Positions 58,589-64,000 of a stretch of DNA of 64,000 bases are shown here, piece after piece. The DNA comes from JAUWCL01 sp964599375 (lineage in GTDB: Bacteria > Krumholzibacteriota > Krumholzibacteriia > Krumholzibacteriales > Krumholzibacteriaceae). Position 1 is the stretch's first letter. Each line of letters opens with the position of its first letter. Made by a program: the position numbers and the translations under genes. The notes under the pieces are model-generated. The model was given only the letters and a program-made list of their open reading frames with translations. It was not told where the DNA came from and searched no databases. The stretch lies in contig CAZREW010000001.1 of assembly GCA_964599375.1 (NCBI GenBank), forward strand, positions 267,923 through 331,922, written 5' to 3'.

Positions 58589-60174
58589 GCATAGACCCGG
58601 TAGTCGATGTCGGGGAAGATGTTGTCCCTGTTTTCGACCTCACCGAGCCACTTCTCGTTGATGCTCGCGGCCAGTATGTCCTTATAGAGACGGTCGAAGC
58701 GCCCGATGTGGTCCCTTGTCCTCTTGTGGGCGTACTCGACCATCGTCCCGGTCTTCATTATAAACGCCCAGTCGCTGCTCTGCGCAAGAAGAAGCTCGCG
58801 CGCCGCCTGGTTGAGCGCCCTTCGAAGGATGCCGTCGGCTTGCGGGAACCTTCCGGCTAGCTCGACCATGCGGTCGGCCATCATGTGCAGGTGAGGGTAT
58901 ATCCAGTCGTTCGACCCCTCGAGCCAGACCTCGTTGTACCCTTTGTATCCCCACGACGACATCGAGGGCTGCACCATCTGCAGCTTCGGGTGACGCTCGA
59001 GGTATTCGGACGGGGTGATCGTGTCGATCGTGTCCTGGTCGTAATGGATCTTCCGCAGGAGGAACTCGATCCAGTCCGGCCCCTCGTACCACCAGTGGCC
59101 GAACAGCTCGGCGTCGTAGGGCGAGACGATGATCGGCCTGACCCCGAGAAGCCCGAAGAGGTGCTCGGCCTGTTTCTCACGGTTGAACATGAAGTTCCCC
59201 GCGTGCCCGGCGGCCTTCTCCCTGGCGATAGATGGTCTGTAGACCTCCTTGTCGTCCCCCGGGCCGGTGATCCGGTGGTACTTGATCCCCGTGTGGATCC
59301 TGTTTCCGTCGGGGTGGAGGTAGGGCCTGATATAGTCGTAGTCGAGGTCGAACCCGATGTCGCGGTAGAAGTCCCGGTAGTAGTAGTCGCCCGGGTACCC
59401 TTCCTTGGCGCTCCAGACCTGCTTCGACGATTCGCGGTCGCGCCCGAAGGCGGCCACCGCCGTGCCGGGGCAGTAGACCGGCGCGAAGACGCCGTATCTC
59501 GGCCGCGGCTCCCCGTAGAGGATCCCGTGCGTGTCGGTGAAGAAGTACTTTATCCCGGCGTCCTTGAGCAGCCGGTCGACGCCCGGCCGGTATCCGCACT
59601 CGGCGAGCCAGATGCCGCGCGGCCTGCGGCCGAGAAGCTTCTCGTAGTGGTCGGCGGCGATCGTGATCTGCGCGCGCGCGGCCTTCTCGTTCGGCATCAG
59701 CGGCATGAAGCCGTGCGTCGCGCCACAGGTTATGATCTCGAGCTTGCCGGTGTCCTGGTGGTGCCTGAACGCCTGGATGATATTGCTGTCGTACCTCTCG
59801 AGGAAGATCTGCCTCGCGCGGGTGAACTTCCAGTGGTACATCAGCGCCAGCTCATGGAACTCGGGCATCCAGCGCGTCCGCTCTATCTCGCGCCCGGCGA
59901 GGTCGATCAGCCTGTTGAGGTGCCGCAGGTAGCGGTACTGCAGCAGGGGATCGGCCATCATCGACAGGAGCGACGGGGTGAGCGACATCGTCAGGCGGTA
60001 GTCGACCCCCTCCTCCTCGAAACGGTTGAACATCTCGATCAGAGGGATGTACGTCTCCGTCAGCGCCTCGAAGAACCAGTCCTCCTCGAGGAAGTCCTCG
60101 TACTCGGGATGCCTCACGTAGGGCAGGTGCGCGTGCAGGACGAGCGCCAGGTATCCCTTGCAATCTTTCTTCAT
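58585..60174 (-). CDS. GH57 1,4-alpha-glucan branching enzyme (DUF1957 type)
   Basis: A 529-residue GH57 enzyme. It starts KGYLALVLHAHLPYVRHPEYEDFLEE. The catalytic pair sits where it does in characterised GH57 branching enzymes: nucleophile Glu192 in WLAECGYRPGVD and acid/base Asp354 in SPYDAELFGHWW. The C-terminal helical DUF1957 region (NQAARELLLAQSSDWAFIM) is present. It should make the alpha-1,6 branches of glycogen. It overlaps both neighbours by four bases, forming a tight operon. Confidence 0.94.
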   Translation of the reverse strand: MKKDCKGYLALVLHAHLPYVRHPEYEDFLEEDWFFEALTETYIPLIEMFNRFEEEGVDYRLTMSLTPSLLSMMADPLLQYRYLRHLNRLIDLAGREIERTRWMPEFHELALMYHWKFTRARQIFLERYDSNIIQAFRHHQDTGKLEIITCGATHGFMPLMPNEKAARAQITIAADHYEKLLGRRPRGIWLAECGYRPGVDRLLKDAGIKYFFTDTHGILYGEPRPRYGVFAPVYCPGTAVAAFGRDRESSKQVWSAKEGYPGDYYYRDFYRDIGFDLDYDYIRPYLHPDGNRIHTGIKYHRITGPGDDKEVYRPSIAREKAAGHAGNFMFNREKQAEHLFGLLGVRPIIVSPYDAELFGHWWYEGPDWIEFLLRKIHYDQDTIDTITPSEYLERHPKLQMVQPSMSSWGYKGYNEVWLEGSNDWIYPHLHMMADRMVELAGRFPQADGILRRALNQAARELLLAQSSDWAFIMKTGTMVEYAHKRTRDHIGRFDRLYKDILAASINEKWLGEVENRDNIFPDIDYRVYA

Positions 60175-61478
60175 TTGATTACCGGCGCTTTCTCCTTCGA
60201 TTTCTTGTTCACGTCGGTGTCTATCGCCCTCTCCTCGATGCCGTCACCCGAGACGGCGACCACCGGGATCTCGATCGTCCCGTCGGGTAGGGCCCAGCGG
60301 GCCGTGAACGTCCCGTCGCTGCGAAGCTTGACCGGCTTGCCCTGTATCGTCACCTTGGCGTCGGGCTCGGTCGCGCCGTAGAGTATCAGCTCTGTCGCCA
60401 CACGGAGCCTGAAACCGCGCTCTTTGCGCTCCGGCATGAGCTCGCCGCTCCCGAAGCTCGAGACAGATTCGGAGGAGAGCTGCTCCTCGAGCCTCGCTTC
60501 GAGCATCTTGCGCATCTCGGCGGAGCCGCCGCTCGCGACGACGTCGTACCCGCCGGAGGCTGCGAATATCCTGTCGTAGATATCGTCGGGGATGAGCCAC
60601 TCCTCGTCGACCCGGTCGCTGACCTTTCCGCGCGGCGTCTCGACGACGTCCGACTCGGCGATCATCACGAACTTCCCGCCGGGGGTCATGACACCGATCG
60701 CGACCTGGTAGCGGCCGCCGGGGGCGACGCCGATGTACCATGCGCGCGCCTCGTAGTGTATGTCGATGTCGAAGTGCCCCTTGCCGCCGCGGTCGTAGAC
60801 CCTCAGCGCCATCGTGCACTTCGTCCAGTCGTCCCTGAACTTCTTCTCTAGCTCCATGAATCGGTCAGCCGTGATCTCCCAGTAGGAGAAGAGCCAGCTC
60901 GGGTCCTTCGCCATCGCGACTATCCGCGTTACGCCGTAGTCGGCGGGGATCTCCATAGATTCGACGGGAGGCATCGTCACCGGGCCTGAGGTAAGCTCGA
61001 ACTTGCCGGCTACGGCGCGCTGGCGGATCGTGGTTCCGTTCTCCCAGTCCCGCGGCCTGGCGGGGGCGCGCTTCTCGTCGACTGCAGGCGCGGCCTTGGG
61101 CTTTGCCCTGGCTTTAGGCGCAGCCTTTGCCTTCGGCTTCGCTTTTGCCTTGGCTTTTGGCGCCGCCTTTGCTTTCGTCTTCGCTTTGACCTTCGGCTTA
61201 GTCTTTGCCTTGGCTTTCGGCTTTGCTTTTGACTTTGCCTTCGCCGAGGCCGCAGCCTTTGGCTTCGCCGCTGTTTTCGCCTTTGTCTTAGCTTTAGGCT
61301 TTGTTACCGGATTCTTTTTAACACTGTTACTGATGTTCCCCGTGCCGCTGGAGAGCTTGCCGTATATCTTCTCTACGATATCGGCCTTGAGCATGGAACC
61401 GGACACCGTTACCCGGTTCTTCTTCGCGAGCGCGAGGAGGTCGTTCTTCGTCATCTTCGAAAGCTCAGACTTTGTCAT
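60171..61478 (-). CDS. DUF4912 protein with SAP/Rho-N-like head and histone-H1-like Lys/Ala tract
   Basis: A 435-residue protein. GGAGG lies 7 bases before the chosen ATG (a start 20 codons earlier lacks one). Residues 1-45 (MTKSELSKMTKNDLLALAKKN) resemble the Rho-N/SAP-type motif. Residues about 50-135 are almost only Lys, Ala and Pro in KAKAKPKAK-like repeats. Residues about 170-290 form DUF4912 (SWLFSYWEITADRF, LRVYDRG, WYIGVAPGGRY). The C-terminus has an Ig-like segment (VTIQGKPVKLRSDGTF). DUF4912 often accompanies GH57 genes. The basic tract could bind DNA, RNA or anionic glycan. Confidence 0.85.
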   Translation of the reverse strand: MTKSELSKMTKNDLLALAKKNRVTVSGSMLKADIVEKIYGKLSSGTGNISNSVKKNPVTKPKAKTKAKTAAKPKAAASAKAKSKAKPKAKAKTKPKVKAKTKAKAAPKAKAKAKPKAKAAPKARAKPKAAPAVDEKRAPARPRDWENGTTIRQRAVAGKFELTSGPVTMPPVESMEIPADYGVTRIVAMAKDPSWLFSYWEITADRFMELEKKFRDDWTKCTMALRVYDRGGKGHFDIDIHYEARAWYIGVAPGGRYQVAIGVMTPGGKFVMIAESDVVETPRGKVSDRVDEEWLIPDDIYDRIFAASGGYDVVASGGSAEMRKMLEARLEEQLSSESVSSFGSGELMPERKERGFRLRVATELILYGATEPDAKVTIQGKPVKLRSDGTFTARWALPDGTIEIPVVAVSGDGIEERAIDTDVNKKSKEKAPVIK

Positions 61479-61950
61479 GGCTTTTCCTCCTTCGCGGTTA
61501 GTCCAATCAATAAAGGGCACCGCTGGAGCCATTGTCAATGGATAAAGCAGGTGAGACCGGAGTATAGCCCAATAAGGGGGAAAATGCGAGCCTGAAAACC
61601 CCCGAGAGCCAAATAACTTATTAGGACGGTAGGCCTTACGCCGGGAAAAGCCGTTGAAAAATATGCGGATTTATGGTATAAACAGGGTAGCGGTTCGAGG
61701 ATTTGTGCCGGAGCCCGCCGGGCGCGCCGGCACAGGGGAGGCTCCACTGCCACGGATCTCGGCTTCCTGCCCTGCGCCGACGTCACCTCCTGCCGGAGGG
61801 CAAGCCCCGACACACAGGTCCGCGCCCATCGTCGGCGGGGAGACCCGCTCCGCCCCGATACCGATTGATCCGCGCTCTGTATCGCCGTAGCCGTGTGTGC
61901 GGCCGTCGGGGAAGGGCGCTGGCGCCGACGGTAAGTATCGAGGGGTAGAG
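61479..61950. other. 472-base intergenic region with a long structured leader
   Basis: No protein gene is supported here. A strong rightward promoter (listed separately) lies in it, followed by about 260 transcribed bases before the next start codon. This leader is very GC-rich and contains hairpins such as GCCGTCGG / CCGACGGT (61901-61931) near its end. A known riboswitch class was not recognised. The block about 61700-61870 has the look of an interspersed GC-rich repeat, but a second copy is not in this window. Confidence 0.5.
61654..61682 (+). promoter_or_regulatory. strong sigma-70-type promoter
   Basis: TTGAAA (61654-61659), exactly 17 bases and TATAAA (61677-61682): each hexamer is one mismatch from consensus. 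It points toward the large secreted protein 270 bases downstream. Confidence 0.75.
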
Positions 61951-64000
61951 ATGCAAAAATCAGGCAAGAGTAAGACTGCCGCGGCGGGGTGCGCCCTGCT
62001 CGCGGCGATTTTTATCCTCGCTTCCGGGCAGGAGGCGGGCGGCAAGGATGTCCCCGTCCCCCGGCCGAGGTTCTACAGGCCGGACATCAGGGGAGAGATA
62101 ACGGATATCGAGGGGCTCGATCCCCGCGCCTCAGCCATCGCAGCCGCCGACACCTACTGCATCGTCTGGTTCGACTTCGAGCAGATGAACTGGCAGGGGT
62201 GGACCAGAATCGACAATACAAGACAGGCGGATACCTTCGTCACGGTCGAGGATTTCGCAGGGCTCGGAGGAGGATCACACGGGCGTCTCGTCCCGCTGGA
62301 GGGAGCCCGGTCGGCCTGGATCGGAACGAGGCCGGGCAGCGATCCCTATCGCTGTTCATGGTCGCCGGCGGCGCCGGGCTACGGCAACGGCTGGGACCAG
62401 TGGCTAGTGGCCTGGGCCCCCGATACCCTCGTGGAGATCAGCTACCATCTCGTCTGCGACACGGAAGAGGGAAAAGATTTCGTGACAGTTGGTTGGTACT
62501 GTGGGGATGACGAGGTCTGGGCGACCTATTCCGGCATCGTCGACACGGTCGCCACTCACGCTATAGAACAACCGTATTCGACTGAATGGGGGGCGTACTA
62601 CTTCTTCCGTTTCACCTCCGACGGGGCGGTCTCGGACGAGGACGGCCTGATAGACACAGACGGAGCGGTCATCATCGACAGCATCACGATCGTTTATGAT
62701 GGAAGCGTCTTCGATTACGAGGATTTCGAGTCTTATACGCCAGGCACGGTCCCCTATGGGCGGTGGGACGCCAGGACGGGGCAGGAATACGGCAACTATT
62801 CCTGCCTGATGAACAATCTTCTGGACAGGGACCCCTGCGCGTTCAATCTCGCCACGGTCATAACCTTCTTTTGCTATTCGCAGATCCCATCCTATCCGTA
62901 CCCGGGGCTTTACGTCACCCCCTTCTGCCAGGGGTATGGCAGGGTCAGCAACCCATGCCAGGACGAGATGGTCGCTTCGCCGTGGCTCGACCTTCGAAGG
63001 TACAGCAGCAACTGCGACGAGAACCAGGACTCGGATATTTCCCAGGGCGATCTCGGAAGCCTCAGCGGATACATGCTGAGCTACTCGGCCTACCTCGACA
63101 ACCCGATCGAGAACCTCGTCTTCCACACGTGGAAGGTGAGGAACGTCGAAGGCGGCTGCCCCGGCCCGTGGCTCTCCGATCCGCTGGTGAGATACTACGG
63201 GGACAACGGGCTCTGGTACAGGTTCGAGCACGACATCAGCGGGTACGTCATCTCCGACTCGATCCAGGTCGCGCTCGGCGTTGTCGACATGTGCTCTGCA
63301 TGGTACGGGATATACGGAGACTGCGCCGAGCACACCCCGGCGCCGTGGTTCGACAGCGTCAAGGTACAGCGGTACGAGACGGTCGGACCCCAGTGGGCGT
63401 ACCAGGGAGCTGACCTCTTCCAGGACAACTTTCCCTCGACCGACGAGATGGAGAGCTTCGTGCGCGCCGATATGGCCGCCGACATCAGCCCCCCTTCGTA
63501 TCCCGGTATCGTTCCCGGCGACTCGGTCGTCGTGACCTGCCGGGCGCCGGCCGCCGGAGGGCTCGACACGCTGGGAACGGGGGAGGCGAGGGTATACCTG
63601 CACTGCAACGTCAGTTTCCTCGGCCCTGACGGAAAGCCGGATCTCTTCGGGCCGCAGCTTGCTGGCGATCATGGATCTTATGTCAGCGACGACGGCGATT
63701 GGACGGTCCTGCTCTGCGAGCCGGCCAGGGCCTCGAACGGTGCGATATCTCCCGACAGGTACTGCGTAGACCTGAACGACTCGCTCTTCACCCGCGGCTA
63801 CATGATCGAGTACTACTTCAAGGCGTACGATCTCGACGGGGTCAGTACGACCCTGCCGGCAGGGGCTGAGACGATACCTCCGTACGCGTACCCGTCAGCA
63901 CGGTCAAGCAACCTGTTCGAGTTTACATGTCTGCCCAGTCTTCGAACGGTTCCTGACGTGTTGTACGTCGACGATTTCGACGGCCGTGGCACGCACGTAG
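61951..64000 (+). CDS. large secreted protein of unknown function, 3' end outside the window
   Basis: An open frame of 683 residues without stop up to the window edge; GAGGGG precedes the ATG. The signal peptide reads GCALLAAIFILASGQEAGG. The mature part is rich in aromatic residues and cysteines (DTYCIVWFDFEQMNWQGW, DFESYTPGTVPYGRWD, GYGRVSNPC, VVDMCSAWYGIYGDC). It has concanavalin-like beta-sandwich character, with segments PGDSVVVTCRAPAAGG and YYFKAYDLDGVSTTLP like Ig folds. It ends at VLYVDDFDGRG. By analogy with P2 and P3 a FlgD/T9SS-like tail may follow outside the window. Confidence 0.8.
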   Translation, partial: MQKSGKSKTAAAGCALLAAIFILASGQEAGGKDVPVPRPRFYRPDIRGEITDIEGLDPRASAIAAADTYCIVWFDFEQMNWQGWTRIDNTRQADTFVTVEDFAGLGGGSHGRLVPLEGARSAWIGTRPGSDPYRCSWSPAAPGYGNGWDQWLVAWAPDTLVEISYHLVCDTEEGKDFVTVGWYCGDDEVWATYSGIVDTVATHAIEQPYSTEWGAYYFFRFTSDGAVSDEDGLIDTDGAVIIDSITIVYDGSVFDYEDFESYTPGTVPYGRWDARTGQEYGNYSCLMNNLLDRDPCAFNLATVITFFCYSQIPSYPYPGLYVTPFCQGYGRVSNPCQDEMVASPWLDLRRYSSNCDENQDSDISQGDLGSLSGYMLSYSAYLDNPIENLVFHTWKVRNVEGGCPGPWLSDPLVRYYGDNGLWYRFEHDISGYVISDSIQVALGVVDMCSAWYGIYGDCAEHTPAPWFDSVKVQRYETVGPQWAYQGADLFQDNFPSTDEMESFVRADMAADISPPSYPGIVPGDSVVVTCRAPAAGGLDTLGTGEARVYLHCNVSFLGPDGKPDLFGPQLAGDHGSYVSDDGDWTVLLCEPARASNGAISPDRYCVDLNDSLFTRGYMIEYYFKAYDLDGVSTTLPAGAETIPPYAYPSARSSNLFEFTCLPSLRTVPDVLYVDDFDGRGTHV

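Noticed and set aside
58885..60381. 498-codon antisense frame over the branching enzyme
   Set aside because: Val/Pro/Asp-rich mirror of a GC-rich gene whose catalytic residues are clear on the minus strand.
61090..61320. Tandem repeat or CRISPR-like array
   Set aside because: It is the low-complexity coding sequence for the Lys/Ala tract; repeats are short, uneven and in frame, with no spacers.

Overview
The window reads as a chromosomal segment of an uncultured, GC-rich, didermic bacterium of the FCB group, most like Krumholzibacteriota or Eisenbacteria. This placement is inferred from style, not from a database search. The reasons are many lipoproteins, outer-membrane-like barrels, secreted proteins ending in a FlgD-Ig/type-IX-like sorting tail (FPNPFNPNT ... 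SGVYFY ... KKMILLR), and a core codon style rich in AGG (Arg) and ATA (Ile). The start carries the classical origin-proximal set mnmG-rsmG-parS-parA-parB, so the window probably lies near oriC.

Left part (1-6.1 kb): the 3' end of mnmG, rsmG, two tandem parS sites, a beta-helix lipoprotein, parA, parB, a catalytic M23 endopeptidase and a bactofilin, closed by a strong terminator and a convergent hsp20. 6.5-15.8 kb: an S9 peptidase lipoprotein, MoxR, DUF58, a BatA-like protein and mfd. 15.9-25.1 kb: three parvulin-type chaperones, an S4 protein, pdxA, ftsE-ftsX-envC and holB. 25.2-32.1 kb: ricT, metG, a TatD/radical-SAM fusion, rsmA and a translationally coupled barrel protein, resembling the Bacillus holB-yaaT-metS-tatD-ksgA block. 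32.1-39.8 kb: three tandem small lipoproteins, a divergent polysaccharide deacetylase, pdxJ, convergent ald, a MATE exporter and a homocysteine methyltransferase-like protein.

The accessory part is 39.9-54.0 kb. Three paralogous secreted proteins of unknown function (P1, P2, P3) are interleaved with two desulforedoxin-like mini-proteins, remnants of both families' neighbours, and a roughly 10 kb island of lower GC and different codon use. The island holds an atypical LuxR-type response regulator, a clostripain-like lipoprotein, an M48 protease, an OmpA-type lipoprotein, several small envelope proteins and a BaeRF-type protein. Inside it is an old, diverged duplication of the module [regulator - 144-aa membrane protein - C11 peptidase - variable gene - 48-aa membrane protein]. 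A 677-bp core of that duplication is identical in both copies, while the flanks have drifted or decayed, which is the pattern expected from recent gene conversion. A second, separate duplication left a shredded ligA remnant beside P2.

Right part (54.0-64 kb): a leftward operon of a DUF4912 protein with a histone-H1-like Lys/Ala tract, two GH57 enzymes (a branching enzyme and a DUF3536 type) and intact ligA. A rightward, promoter-driven, very large secreted protein then runs off the window. No tRNA, rRNA, CRISPR array, transposase or prophage gene was seen.
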